64,000 nt of DNA from an uncultured Thiotrichales bacterium (GTDB lineage: Bacteria > Pseudomonadota > Gammaproteobacteria > Francisellales > CACEW01). The position numbers were made by a program, and so were the translations under genes. Location: contig CAIQBE010000050.1 of assembly GCA_903870015.1 (NCBI GenBank), positions 141,984-205,983 of the forward strand, written 5' to 3'. The notes below the pieces were generated by a model that saw only the letters and a program-made list of their open reading frames with translations, searched no databases and was not told the origin of the DNA. Below, in pieces: positions 53,623-63,526 of the stretch (position 1 is the stretch's first letter; each line of letters begins with the position of its first letter).

Positions 53623-54573
53623 ATGACATGCCCAATGATCCACACCTCTGCCCCGGCCACGCTCATGCTTATGGGTGAACATGCAGTCCTACGTAATTAC
53701 CCTAGCCTTGTAGCTGCTGCAAGTCCACGACTACATGTCTACATCACACAACGCAATGATGATATTATTCAAATTAAATCAAGCTTAGGCAACTACGAAT
53801 GCACTCTTAACACCATTGAAATAAAGCCCCCCTTCACTTTTATTTTATCTCTAATCAAACAATTTCAAAAAAAGCTAGACCATGGCTTTAACCTAGAAGT
53901 CATCAGTGAATTTGATGCTACTTTAGGCTTAGGATCATCCGCAGCAACGTTAATGGCAACGGCAGCAGCGCTCACAAAATTATCAGGCAAGAATCCATTA
54001 TCAGACCCAAAAGCGCTCTTTAAAATCGCAAAAAAAAGCTTAATTGAAGTCCAAGGCGAAGGCTCCGGCGCTGATCTCGCCGCTGCGCTCATGGGCGGCA
54101 TTGTCTATTACAAAATAAAACCACTCTTGATGGAAAAACTTCCCTGTGAAATACCCTTAGTGGCAATTTACTCCGGCAGCAAAATGCCAACGATTGAAGT
54201 CATCAAAATGATCAATATTCATGAAGCAGAATATCAACAATATTTTGAGGATATAGGTAAAGCGGTGACCCTTGCCAAAAGCGCACTCTTAGACAATGAT
54301 ATGGCTCTCTTGAGCGATGCTTTAATTTTAAATCAAAATCTCATGGAGCAAATGCACTTGGCGAATGCTAGCATTACCCATATCATCAAGCGCCTAAACT
54401 TAGACTCAGGCATTTTAGCGGCAAAAATTTCCGGCTCAGGCCTAGGTGATTGCATCATTGGCCTGGGTGGACTTAATAACACCCACTTTCCAGAAGATGA
54501 TTTTGAGCAAAGCCAAGGCATTAAAAGCCTACCTCTTACCTTAAGTCCATTAGGATTAATTGAACATGAATAG
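53623..54573 (+). CDS. mvk: Mevalonate kinase
   Basis: 316 residues. GHMP kinase that phosphorylates mevalonate. N-terminal SAPATLMLMGEHAVLRNYPSL, the ATP loop ATLGLGSSAATLMATAAAL (about residues 105-123), the EVQGEGSGADLAAALMGG segment with the catalytic Asp, and the C-terminal ISGSGLGDCIIGL motif. Overlaps the next gene by 8 bases. The pathway's phosphomevalonate kinase is not in the window. The mevalonate route marks Legionella/Coxiella-type Gammaproteobacteria. Confidence 0.9.
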   Translation: MTCPMIHTSAPATLMLMGEHAVLRNYPSLVAAASPRLHVYITQRNDDIIQIKSSLGNYECTLNTIEIKPPFTFILSLIKQFQKKLDHGFNLEVISEFDATLGLGSSAATLMATAAALTKLSGKNPLSDPKALFKIAKKSLIEVQGEGSGADLAAALMGGIVYYKIKPLLMEKLPCEIPLVAIYSGSKMPTIEVIKMINIHEAEYQQYFEDIGKAVTLAKSALLDNDMALLSDALILNQNLMEQMHLANASITHIIKRLNLDSGILAAKISGSGLGDCIIGLGGLNNTHFPEDDFEQSQGIKSLPLTLSPLGLIEHE

Positions 54574-55561
54574 ACAAACTTTTTTTAAAAATTTATTAAG
54601 CGAACAAAATAAAGCACCCCAAAAAAACATGGGCCAAGCTTTTGCTCCTAGCAATATTGCCTTAATTAAATATTGGGGCAAACGTGATGCTGAGCTGAAT
54701 CTGCCGATGACGTCATCGCTGTCAATGTCATTGGGTAATAAAGGCGCCAATACTTCAATTCGCCTCATTGATCAAGGTCATGATCGCATTGTGTTAAATG
54801 CACAAGAAATTAACATGGACAGCGGTTTTTACAAACGCAGCCAAAAATTTTTAGATTTAGTAAGACCCAACACCCAAACGCATTATGAAATTAACACACA
54901 GATGAACATTCCCATGGCGGCAGGCCTGGCATCGAGCGCTTGTGGCATTGCCGCATTGATTAAAGCCTTGCAAGATTTATATCAATGGCAATTACCCGAC
55001 ACCATGCTCTCGATTATGTGTCGCATTGGCAGCGGCAGTGCTTGTAGATCGCTATGGCAAGGTTTTGTTGAATGGCATCGGGGCGAATATGATGACGGTT
55101 TAGATAGCTATGCTGAGCCCCTGCCCTACACTATGGATAACTTATGCATCGGCTTACTAATTATTAATGATCAAGAAAAAGCAATCAGCTCCCGAGAGGC
55201 CATGACAATCACGACCCAAAGCTCCATGCTCTATGAATCCTGGCCCAAACAAGTAATGCACGATTTACGCCTAATGAAACACGCACTAGAACAACAGGAC
55301 TTTGAGTTATTGGGCAAGACCGCCGAACACAATGCACTTGCAATGCACGCCACAATGCTAAGCAGCCAACCCAGCATTTGTTACAGTAACAGCGAGACCA
55401 TCAGGGCAATGCATCACATTTGGCAACTGCGTCGCGAAGGTTTATCCCTCTACTTCACCCAAGATGCCGGCCCTAATTTAAAATTATTATTTGAAAAAAA
55501 AGACACGAATATCGTACAAAAGCATTTTCCCAACATTGAAATCATTGGATCGCGTTCATGA
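54566..55561 (+). CDS. mvaD: Diphosphomevalonate decarboxylase
   Basis: 331 residues from ATG 54566 inside the mvk 3' end (in-frame TTG 54560 less likely). Converts mevalonate-5-PP to isopentenyl-PP. Motifs: APSNIALIKYWGKRD, LPMTSSLSMSLG, MAAGLASSACGIAALIKAL (ATP loop), RIGSGSACRSLWQGFVEW and YFTQDAGPNLKLL with the catalytic Asp. Stop overlaps the ABC transporter start (ATGA). Confidence 0.93.
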   Translation: MNRQTFFKNLLSEQNKAPQKNMGQAFAPSNIALIKYWGKRDAELNLPMTSSLSMSLGNKGANTSIRLIDQGHDRIVLNAQEINMDSGFYKRSQKFLDLVRPNTQTHYEINTQMNIPMAAGLASSACGIAALIKALQDLYQWQLPDTMLSIMCRIGSGSACRSLWQGFVEWHRGEYDDGLDSYAEPLPYTMDNLCIGLLIINDQEKAISSREAMTITTQSSMLYESWPKQVMHDLRLMKHALEQQDFELLGKTAEHNALAMHATMLSSQPSICYSNSETIRAMHHIWQLRREGLSLYFTQDAGPNLKLLFEKKDTNIVQKHFPNIEIIGSRS

Positions 55562-57288
55562 ATAAGCATACTTTCCCAAAAGCAATAACACCAGAAGCTA
55601 CAGGCGAACGCATCCCCTTCAAAAGCTTTATGATATTGGTATTACTTTACTGGCGCTCACAGGATGCAACTGTCAAAAAGTCTTTGTTATTTTTAGTCTT
55701 AAGCATGTTATTAATAATTTTAGTGGTTGGCACCAATGTCTATCTAAATCAACTCAGCGGCGATTTCATGAGCGCCATTCAGCATTATGCAAAAGAGACC
55801 ATCATCCATCTCAGCCTTATTTTAATATGTTTGTTTACCCTGTTTAGCATTATGTCAGCATATCAAAACTACATCTTTGCATTAATGCAAATTCGCTGGC
55901 GTAATTGGCTCACTCATTACTGTGTCAGCCATTGGCTCAATCAACAAAATTTTTACCAACTCGAAACATTTAACGCCAAAATAGATAATCCCGACCAACG
56001 GATTAGCGAGGATGTTGCCAACTTAATTGGCATTTTTTCTGGTTTAGTACTCGGCGTATTAAACTCCATACTCACCCTAGGCTCTTTTGGCGTGATTTTA
56101 TGGACGCTCTCTTCCCCCATTAATCTCTCAATTGGCGGGCATGCTTTTACCATCTACGGCGATATGCTCTGGGCTGCAATGATTTACAGCATCATCAGTA
56201 CTTACCTAACCTTTATCATCGGCCGCCCGATTATTAATTTATCTTTCTGGCAGCAACGTTTTGAAGCTTATTTTCGCTATAATTTAGTGCGCATTCGTGA
56301 AAACTGCGAAGCGATCGCTATGTATCATGGTGAACAAAAAGAACACCAAACACTACGTGAAAAATTTGACCGAGTCGTTGGTAACTTTATTAGCCTAGCA
56401 CGCCGACAAAGGCGTTTAGATATGTTGACTGGCTTTATTGATTACATCAACAACTTCATCCCTACAATCATCGCACTTCCTGGTTATTTTGCAAAACGCT
56501 ACGACATGGGTGGCATCAGTCGGATCACCCAGGCGTTTAATGTCGTCAACAAAGCTCTAGGATTTTTCATTGTCAATTATGTACAAATAGCGCAAATTAT
56601 TGCGACAAGCCAACGATTACATGCCTTACTACAACTGAATGGCAAACCCAATGACATCAAAGCACCTCAAAACTTACAAATCAAATATCAAAATAAAAAA
56701 TTAAGCGCAGAAAATCTACAATTATTTAAACCCTCAGGCGAACTGATGCTAGGCCCCCTAAATTTTGCAATTGCTGCAGGCGAACACACCTTAATCATGG
56801 GGGCCTCAGGCTCAGGCAAGAGTACGCTACTTCGCACCATCGCCAATATCTGGCCCTTTGCCACTGGGACCTTAATCAAACCCAGCGAAGAACTTTTATT
56901 CATCCCACAAAAGCCTTATTTACCCGAAGGCAACCTGCGTGATATCTTAATCTTTCCCAACATCAATGATTTTGATGAAGCAAAAATCAAAACTATTTTA
57001 ACTAAAGTACAATTAGGGCACTTACTACCGGAACTTAACGAAATCCACAACTGGTCACAAAAATTATCCTTAGGCGAACAACAGCGCTTAAGCTTTGCCA
57101 GAGCGCTGCTCCACGAACCCAAATGGCTGTTGCTTGATGAAGCAACAAGCGCTGTTGATGAGGATTTAGAACAAAATCTGTATCAATTACTACTTGATTA
57201 TCTACCCAAAACGACATTCATTTCAGTGGGGCATCGCAGTACGCTAAAAGCCTTCCATCCCCATATTTTAGAGCTAAAAAAAGCGTGA
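55558..57288 (+). CDS. SbmA/BacA-like (YddA-type) ABC transporter, fused permease-ATPase
   Basis: 576 residues. N-terminal membrane domain of the SbmA_BacA/ABCD type: about five to six segments, NVYLNQLSGDFMSAIQ, RWRNWLTHYCVSHWL and QNFYQLETFNAKIDNPDQRI (the D-NPDQRI motif), IRENCEAIAMYHGE. C-terminal ATPase: Walker A GASGSGKSTLLRT (about 418), signature LSLGEQQRLSFARAL, Walker B LLLDEATSAVDE, GHRSTL. These half transporters export or import peptides, cobalamin or acyl-CoA-like compounds; substrate here unknown. Coupled to mvaD by a 4-base overlap. Confidence 0.88.
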   Translation: MNKHTFPKAITPEATGERIPFKSFMILVLLYWRSQDATVKKSLLFLVLSMLLIILVVGTNVYLNQLSGDFMSAIQHYAKETIIHLSLILICLFTLFSIMSAYQNYIFALMQIRWRNWLTHYCVSHWLNQQNFYQLETFNAKIDNPDQRISEDVANLIGIFSGLVLGVLNSILTLGSFGVILWTLSSPINLSIGGHAFTIYGDMLWAAMIYSIISTYLTFIIGRPIINLSFWQQRFEAYFRYNLVRIRENCEAIAMYHGEQKEHQTLREKFDRVVGNFISLARRQRRLDMLTGFIDYINNFIPTIIALPGYFAKRYDMGGISRITQAFNVVNKALGFFIVNYVQIAQIIATSQRLHALLQLNGKPNDIKAPQNLQIKYQNKKLSAENLQLFKPSGELMLGPLNFAIAAGEHTLIMGASGSGKSTLLRTIANIWPFATGTLIKPSEELLFIPQKPYLPEGNLRDILIFPNINDFDEAKIKTILTKVQLGHLLPELNEIHNWSQKLSLGEQQRLSFARALLHEPKWLLLDEATSAVDEDLEQNLYQLLLDYLPKTTFISVGHRSTLKAFHPHILELKKA

Positions 57289-57362
57289 TAATAAATTTTT
57301 GTCAAATGCATTTGCTTCGTGTATGATAGACACCATAACCGTTTGCTGAAAAAGGACAAATC

Positions 57363-58529
57363 ATGACTACAGACATCAAAGCACCCCAATTTCCTGAATC
57401 CGTTGCTGAAGGTACTGTCGCCACTTGGCACAAAAACGTAGGTGATGCCGTCACCGAGGGTGAAGTGCTCCTCGAAATTGAAACCGATAAAGTCATGATG
57501 GAAGTCCCCGCAGTAACAAGCGGAACCCTAAGCGCCATTAGCAAAAAAGCTGGTGATACCGTACAAAGCAAAGAAACGGTAGGCCAAATTACTGAGGGTG
57601 CTGTAGCGAGCAAACCTACCGCACCCATTGCCGAAGCAGCCCCAGTGCAAAAAGCTGCCGAAACCACCATCGCAGGACCTGCTGCCCGCCGTGCATTACA
57701 AGAAAATGATATTAAAGCCGAAACCGTCAAAGGCACTGGCGTAGGCGGTCGCATCACAACCGAAGATGTTGCCTCTGCAAAAAAACCCGCAGCAAAAGCA
57801 GCCACAAGCACAGTAGAATTTAGCGGCAACCGCCCAGAAAAACGCGTCCCCATGACTCGCCTACGCGCAACGATTGCCAAACGTTTGGTCGAAGTCAGCC
57901 AAACCACCGCCATGCTCACGACTTTCAACGAAGTCGACATGAAACCTGTCATGGACCTACGTGCAAAATACAAAGATTTATTTGAGAAAAAACACGGTGT
58001 TAAATTAGGCTTTATGGGCTTTTTTGTTAAAGCAGCTACCGAAGCGCTTAAACGCTTCCCCTCAGTGAATGCCTCAATCGATGGCAATGACATTGTCTAT
58101 CATGGTTTTTATGATGTTGGTGTTGCAGTATCGACCGAACGTGGCCTCGTCGTCCCGGTATTACGCAACACAGATTTAATGAATTTAGGTGATGTCGAAG
58201 CCGGCATCCGCGATTACGCAGCCAAAGCCCGTGATAATAAAATCGAGCTAAGCGACATGCAAGGCGGTACTTTTACGATTACCAATGGCGGCGTATTCGG
58301 CTCCATGCTATCAACACCAATTATCAATGCGCCTCAAAGCGCTATTCTCGGCATGCATAATATTGTCGAGCGCGCAGTAGTCGTCAACGGCCAAATCGTG
58401 ATTCGCCCAATTATGTACCTAGCACTTTCTTATGATCATCGAATTGTTGATGGTAAGGAATCCGTGAGTTTCTTAAAAACAATCAAAGAATTATTAGAAG
58501 ACCCCAGTAGGATTTTGCTAGACGTTTAA
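57363..58529 (+). CDS. sucB: Dihydrolipoyl succinyltransferase E2 of 2-oxoglutarate dehydrogenase
   Basis: 388 residues. One lipoyl domain (1-80) with the lipoylated lysine in [13 protein letters not shown], a linker, a peripheral-subunit binding domain (about 100-137, [13 protein letters not shown] and [13 protein letters not shown]), then the catalytic domain with [14 protein letters not shown]. The pattern [20 protein letters not shown] is typical of SucB rather than AceF. No sucA (E1) or lpd is adjacent, unlike the usual sucAB operon. AAAGGA precedes the ATG. Confidence 0.93.
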   Translation: MTTDIKAPQFPESVAEGTVATWHKNVGDAVTEGEVLLEIETDKVMMEVPAVTSGTLSAISKKAGDTVQSKETVGQITEGAVASKPTAPIAEAAPVQKAAETTIAGPAARRALQENDIKAETVKGTGVGGRITTEDVASAKKPAAKAATSTVEFSGNRPEKRVPMTRLRATIAKRLVEVSQTTAMLTTFNEVDMKPVMDLRAKYKDLFEKKHGVKLGFMGFFVKAATEALKRFPSVNASIDGNDIVYHGFYDVGVAVSTERGLVVPVLRNTDLMNLGDVEAGIRDYAAKARDNKIELSDMQGGTFTITNGGVFGSMLSTPIINAPQSAILGMHNIVERAVVVNGQIVIRPIMYLALSYDHRIVDGKESVSFLKTIKELLEDPSRILLDV

Positions 58530-58539
58530 GGAGCGCCTC

Positions 58540-59127
58540 GTGTCACGCCCGAACATTATTTTTATCATCTCAGCACCCTCGGGCGCAGGCAAAACCACCT
58601 TGGTCAATGCTTTATTACAAGCAGATCCAAGACTGCATAACACAATTACTCACACCACCCGTAAAAAACGCCCCGATGAAGCCAATGGCGTACACTATCA
58701 TTTTGTCAGCCAAGAACAATTTACCACATTAAAAGAACAAGGCTTTTTTGTTGAAACCGCCGAAATTTATGGCGAAAATTATGGAACATCCAAAACCGCC
58801 ATTGAAAATATTTTAGCAAAAAACCAAGACGTACTAATCAATATGGACTGGCAGGGTGCGCGTAATCTGCGTAGTGCATTTGCCAATGATAACACCCCTA
58901 TCGTCAGTATTTTCGTACTACCACCCTCTATTAACGAACTGCGCACACGCATGCTTGCACGGGGCGATGAAAACACGCATGAAATCGAAGCCAGACTTAA
59001 AGCCGCAGAGGCAGAAATCGCTCATGCAAGTGAGTACGATTACCATATCACCAATGATGATTTTAACGCTGCGCTAGAGGACCTAACGGCCATTATTCGT
59101 GCAGCTCGAACTAGGACACAGCATTAA
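58540..59127 (+). CDS. gmk: Guanylate kinase
   Basis: 195 residues, start GTG 58540 with AAGGAG nine bases upstream. Phosphorylates GMP to GDP. P-loop ISAPSGAGKTTLVNAL (about 10-25), GMP-binding THTTRKKRPDEANGVHYHF, and VLINMDWQGARNLR are intact. Ten bases after sucB; likely cotranscribed. The usual rpoZ/spoT neighbours are absent. Confidence 0.96.
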   Translation: MSRPNIIFIISAPSGAGKTTLVNALLQADPRLHNTITHTTRKKRPDEANGVHYHFVSQEQFTTLKEQGFFVETAEIYGENYGTSKTAIENILAKNQDVLINMDWQGARNLRSAFANDNTPIVSIFVLPPSINELRTRMLARGDENTHEIEARLKAAEAEIAHASEYDYHITNDDFNAALEDLTAIIRAARTRTQH

Positions 59128-59185
59128 GCCAAATTATCATTAAAAAAATGGATTTTAGTTTGATCATCATTCAGGGAGATATACA

Positions 59186-60493
59186 ATGCCAGATCTAGAG
59201 GGAACTATCGCACGCCTAGAGGCGAATGACCCAACACTGGAATCAATTGAGCTAATTAAAGGCGACATTAACGATGACAAAGCAACCAGATTGGCCACTG
59301 CTTTAAAAACCAGCACAATACCAGCATTAACATCAATGGACCTTAGCAGTAATGAAATTGATGATGCAGGAGCGACTGCGTTAGCAGAGGCTTTAGCACA
59401 CAATACAACATTAACTGCAGTAGGGTTGTATGATAATAATATTAGCAATACAGGCGCCATCGCTCTAGCAGAAGCTTTAAAGCGTAATAGAACGCTAACA
59501 TCGCTTGAACTCTGGGAAAATAAGATTGGAGATACTGGAGCCTCTGCTATCGCCTCTGCTTTACAAGAACACAACCAAACACTAACGTTAATCGAGCTCG
59601 GAAATAACAAGATTAGCAGCACAGGCGCGAGTGCACTAGCCCAGGCTTTAGAGAATAACACAACACTAATATCAATGAATCTTGGATGGAATACTACCAT
59701 CGGCGCTAAAGGAGCACGGGCCTTGTCCGAGGCTTTAAAGACTAACAAAACCCTGAGACACCTAAGCCTGGATCAAACCAATACAGGTGCTAAAGGAGCA
59801 GAAGCATTGGCCGAGGCTTTAAAGCTTAACCATACACTCGAACTTTTGGATCTTAAACACAATAATATTGGCACCCAAGGAGCTACTGCCATCGCCAATG
59901 CGTTAGCAAGTAACACAACACTGATCGAGCTTAAGCTTGGGTATAATAATATTGGCATTGAAGGCACACGCGCATTGATCGAAACACTATTAAGACTCAA
60001 CAAAACACTGAGCATACTGCACTTGGGAGGGAATAACATTGGTGATGAAGGAGCAATCGCTCTGGCCAAATTTTTACAACATAACACAACACTAACAAAA
60101 CTCAAGCTTGTCCATAATAATATTGGGGATGCAGGAGTCATCGCCTTGGCCGAAGCGTTAAAACATAACGAAACTCTGCTATCGCTTGAACTTGATCATA
60201 ATGAATTTGGCCCCTTAGGTACAGCCGCATTACAAGATATTAAGATAATTCTTGCACGAAATAACGCAAAGACTGACGCACCAATAGGACTATTGCCACT
60301 AGCTGCGGACACAGAGCATGATATTTCCCCTATGGCAAGATCAACCACTGCTCCGCCCACAAGAGAAGAAGACAGAAGGACTGTGGTAATCAACCCTATG
60401 CGACGAGACGCAGCAACAGCTTTTCAGACTGCAACGAGACCCAAGATGGCAGCAAAATCGGCGGACACCGGGTGTCGCTGCACTATTCAATAG
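59186..60493 (+). CDS. Leucine-rich repeat (RNI-type) protein with C-terminal CaaX box, candidate effector
   Basis: 435 residues; GGGAG precedes the ATG. Eleven consecutive 28-residue LRRs of the ribonuclease-inhibitor/NLR type span about residues 49-355 (consensus LxxLxLxxNxIgdxGAxALAeALkxNtT), after one degenerate N-terminal unit. Residues 365-435 are disordered and end in GCRCTIQ: the last four, CTIQ, fit a CaaX farnesylation box, with another cysteine two residues before that could be palmitoylated. No signal peptide. Such repeats plus a host prenylation motif point to a protein acting in a eukaryotic cell, at membranes; this is inference. Convergent with acnA, 7 bases apart. Confidence 0.85.
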   Translation: MPDLEGTIARLEANDPTLESIELIKGDINDDKATRLATALKTSTIPALTSMDLSSNEIDDAGATALAEALAHNTTLTAVGLYDNNISNTGAIALAEALKRNRTLTSLELWENKIGDTGASAIASALQEHNQTLTLIELGNNKISSTGASALAQALENNTTLISMNLGWNTTIGAKGARALSEALKTNKTLRHLSLDQTNTGAKGAEALAEALKLNHTLELLDLKHNNIGTQGATAIANALASNTTLIELKLGYNNIGIEGTRALIETLLRLNKTLSILHLGGNNIGDEGAIALAKFLQHNTTLTKLKLVHNNIGDAGVIALAEALKHNETLLSLELDHNEFGPLGTAALQDIKIILARNNAKTDAPIGLLPLAADTEHDISPMARSTTAPPTREEDRRTVVINPMRRDAATAFQTATRPKMAAKSADTGCRCTIQ

Positions 60494-60500
60494 CGATGCT

Positions 60501-63185
60501 CTATGCCAAATTTTTAAGCACCGTAGGCAAAATACCACCATTTTGATAATACTCAACTTCGATCTCGTTATCCAAGCGTACTTGCACTTCAAAAGTCTTC
60601 ACTTGACCAGAAGCGTCAGTGGCTTCAATCACCACGCTTTGACGCGGCTTAATCTTACCCAAACCTTTAATCGCGTAAGTTTCCATACCAGTTAAGCCTA
60701 ATTTCTCACGAGAATCCCCTTCAAAGAACTGCAAGGGCAACACGCCCATACCCACCAAATTACTACGATGAATACGCTCATAGGTTTCGGCAATAACTAC
60801 TTTCACACCCAACAAAGTCGTACCTTTAGCCGCCCAATCACGTGAGCTACCAGTGCCATACTCTTTACCTGCAATCACCAACAATGGGGTGCCTGCTTCT
60901 TTATACTTCATTGCAGCGTCATAAATAAACATAGTCTCGCCATTAGGATGATACAATGTATAGCTACCCTCTTTACCCGCAACTAATAAATTTCTTAAAC
61001 GCACATTACCAAAAGTCCCGCGCATCATGACTTCGTGATTACCACGACGAGAACCATAAGAGTTAAAATCTGCTTTTTTAACGCCATGAGCCAATAAATA
61101 CTGACCTGCTGGATAAGCCTCAGGAATGCTACCTGCCGGTGAAATATGGTCGGTTGTGACCGAATCACCCAACAAGGCCAATACCCTGACACCATGAAGC
61201 TCTGAAGGCGGCGCCTGATGCGAACTCAACCCCTCAAAGAACGGTGGATTTTGAATATACGTAGAGCTATTATCCCATTGGTATAACTGCCCGGTCGGAA
61301 TCTTTAATTCTTGCCATTCTTGAGTACCATCAAAGACGATGCTATATTTGTCTTTAAACATTTCTGGTGTTACCAAAGATTTAACAATTTCGGCAATTTC
61401 AGCGGTTTTTGGCCAAATATCTTTTAAGTACACAGGCTGACCTTGTGGATCCACGCCCAAGACATCTTTATCTGGATCAAAATCAACCGTCCCAGCCAAG
61501 GCGAAAGCCACAACATGAATTGGCGATGCTAAATAATTTGCCTTCACCAATGGATTGATCCGCCCTTCAAAATTGCGATTACCACTTAACACCGCAGAGG
61601 CCACCAAATCACCCTCTTTAATGGCTTTAGCAACCGGCTCTGGCAAATCACCGCTATTACCAATACAAGTCGTACAACCATAGCCAACGACATTGAAATG
61701 CAGATCATTCAAGGATTTCATCAAACCAGATTTCTCTAAATAGGCACTGACCACTTGCGAACCAGGGGCTAAGCTGGTTTTCACAAAAGGCTTAACGCTT
61801 AAGCCTTTGGCCACCGCATTACGCGCTAAAATCCCGGCACCCACCATCACATAAGGATTAGAAGTATTAGTACAGGAGGTAATAGCAGCAATCACAACAC
61901 TACCTTGTTTCAAATTCACATTTTCACCCGCAACTGGAACTTCTTTTTTAATTTGATCGGCAGTTAAACCAAAGCCACGTTTTTCAACCGGAGCCACTAA
62001 TGATTCATGAAACATTGTTTTAAGTTCACGTAAACCAACGCGATCTTGTGGACGCTTAGGGCCAGCCAAAGTCGAGTCAATGGTCGCTAAATCAAGATCT
62101 AACACTACGGTATAATCGGGAGCTTCATTAGCATCACTTCTAAACAAACTTTGCTCGCCACACACGGTTTTAACTAAATCAACATATTCACCGCGATTGG
62201 ATTGTACTAAATAATCAACCGTCTGTTGATCGACAGGGAAAAAGCCCATGGTCGCACCATATTCAGGCGCCATATTGGCAATAGTAGAGCGATCAGGCAA
62301 GGTTAAGTGATTTAAACCTTCACCAAAGAATTCGACAAACTTACCAACCACACCTTGCTTACGCAACATTTGGGTGACATATAAAACTAAATCCGTTGCG
62401 GTCACGCCTTCACGCAATTGGCCTTTAACACGCACACCAACAACATCAGGAAGTTCCATATAATAAGGCTGACCTAACATCACAGCTTCTGCTTCAATCC
62501 CACCAACGCCCCAGCCCATGACACCCAAACCATTAATCATCGTCGTATGTGAATCGGTTCCCACCAAAGTATCAGGATAGGCAACCAAGCCATCCGCTGT
62601 TTTTTTAGTCATCACCACATGGGCTAAATACTCTAAATTCACCTGATGGATTATCCCCATGCCCGGTGGCACCACTTTAAAATCCTGGAAGGCTTTTTGT
62701 GCCCATTTTAATAAAGTATAGCGCTCACTATTACGCTCATATTCAAGCGCAACGTTATGACCCAAAGCCTGACTATCGCCAAAATAATCCACCTGCACCG
62801 AGTGATCCACCACAAGCGCGGTATCGACCAAAGGATTAATTTTATTAGGATCACCCCCCAAAGTTTTAATGGCATCACGCATCGAGGCTAAGTCAACTAC
62901 GGCAGGCACACCGGTAAAATCCTGCATGACCACACGCGCAGGCATAAAGGGAATCTCAGGACGAATAGCCTGACGCGCATCCCAATCTAAAGCTTTCATC
63001 ACATCTTCTTCTTTCACTTTCTTACCATCGACGTTACGTAATAAGTTTTCGACCAAAATGCGAATTGAGTAAGGCAAACGCTTAATATCTTTACCAGTTT
63101 TTTTCGCCAAGGCTTCTAGGCTAAAAACAACAATATCTTTACCAGCAATATTAAGATTTTTTTTGGTATCAAGTTTCAGTGTCAT
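60501..63185 (-). CDS. acnA: Aconitate hydratase AcnA
   Basis: 894 residues, monomeric aconitase A/IRP type. Interconverts citrate and isocitrate. Cluster cysteines in AAITSCTNTSNP and VGYGCTTCIGNSG, the DSHTTMINGLGVMGWGVGG stretch, and the swivel domain with GSSRDWAAKGT. AAAGGA lies upstream of the ATG. Possibly cotranscribed with the zinc-finger gene upstream (13-base gap). Confidence 0.97.
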   Translation of the reverse strand: MTLKLDTKKNLNIAGKDIVVFSLEALAKKTGKDIKRLPYSIRILVENLLRNVDGKKVKEEDVMKALDWDARQAIRPEIPFMPARVVMQDFTGVPAVVDLASMRDAIKTLGGDPNKINPLVDTALVVDHSVQVDYFGDSQALGHNVALEYERNSERYTLLKWAQKAFQDFKVVPPGMGIIHQVNLEYLAHVVMTKKTADGLVAYPDTLVGTDSHTTMINGLGVMGWGVGGIEAEAVMLGQPYYMELPDVVGVRVKGQLREGVTATDLVLYVTQMLRKQGVVGKFVEFFGEGLNHLTLPDRSTIANMAPEYGATMGFFPVDQQTVDYLVQSNRGEYVDLVKTVCGEQSLFRSDANEAPDYTVVLDLDLATIDSTLAGPKRPQDRVGLRELKTMFHESLVAPVEKRGFGLTADQIKKEVPVAGENVNLKQGSVVIAAITSCTNTSNPYVMVGAGILARNAVAKGLSVKPFVKTSLAPGSQVVSAYLEKSGLMKSLNDLHFNVVGYGCTTCIGNSGDLPEPVAKAIKEGDLVASAVLSGNRNFEGRINPLVKANYLASPIHVVAFALAGTVDFDPDKDVLGVDPQGQPVYLKDIWPKTAEIAEIVKSLVTPEMFKDKYSIVFDGTQEWQELKIPTGQLYQWDNSSTYIQNPPFFEGLSSHQAPPSELHGVRVLALLGDSVTTDHISPAGSIPEAYPAGQYLLAHGVKKADFNSYGSRRGNHEVMMRGTFGNVRLRNLLVAGKEGSYTLYHPNGETMFIYDAAMKYKEAGTPLLVIAGKEYGTGSSRDWAAKGTTLLGVKVVIAETYERIHRSNLVGMGVLPLQFFEGDSREKLGLTGMETYAIKGLGKIKPRQSVVIEATDASGQVKTFEVQVRLDNEIEVEYYQNGGILPTVLKNLA

Positions 63186-63197
63186 GAGGGTTTCCTT

Positions 63198-63383
63198 TTA
63201 TTTCTTTAAAGTATAAGTTGCGGAACAATAAGGGCAAACAACGGTGCCCTCTTGCTTAATCGGTAAGTACACACGTGGATGCATATTCCACAAAGTTTGA
63301 TCAGGCCTCGGACAAGATAGTGGCAAATCTTTGGAGGTCACATAATGAATATCTTTTTGTGGTTGTGTTTCAGACATAATCAT
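63198..63383 (-). CDS. Small zinc-finger protein (CHCC/NDUFS6-type)
   Basis: 61 residues from ATG 63383 (or ATG 63377 two codons on). Zinc-finger of the zf-CHCC family: LSCPRPDQTLWNMHPRVYLP, then CPYCSATYTL, giving a C...H...CxxC ligand set. Bacterial homologues are short stand-alone proteins of unclear function. Located directly upstream of acnA on the same strand. Confidence 0.85.
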   Translation of the reverse strand: MIMSETQPQKDIHYVTSKDLPLSCPRPDQTLWNMHPRVYLPIKQEGTVVCPYCSATYTLKK

Positions 63384-63469
63384 CTACCGCTAATGAGTTG
63401 CGCGTATTATACCGATTTCTTCCTCATTTTGTAAGCCATCATAATGAACAAAAATAGCAAGCATCAATG

Positions 63470-63497
63470 TTGCAAATTTGATCAATAAGTATATAAT
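63470..63497 (+). promoter_or_regulatory. Predicted sigma70 promoter of the coiled-coil protein
   Basis: TTGCAA (63470-63475), 16-base spacer, consensus TATAAT (63492-63497), about 30 bases before the ATG at 63527. Confidence 0.45.
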
Positions 63498-63526
63498 ACG
63501 CACAATTCAAAAAAATTTGTGTTACA

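Noticed and set aside
57302-58093. 263-codon minus-strand ORF
   Set aside because: Antisense of sucB, whose motifs are complete on the plus strand.
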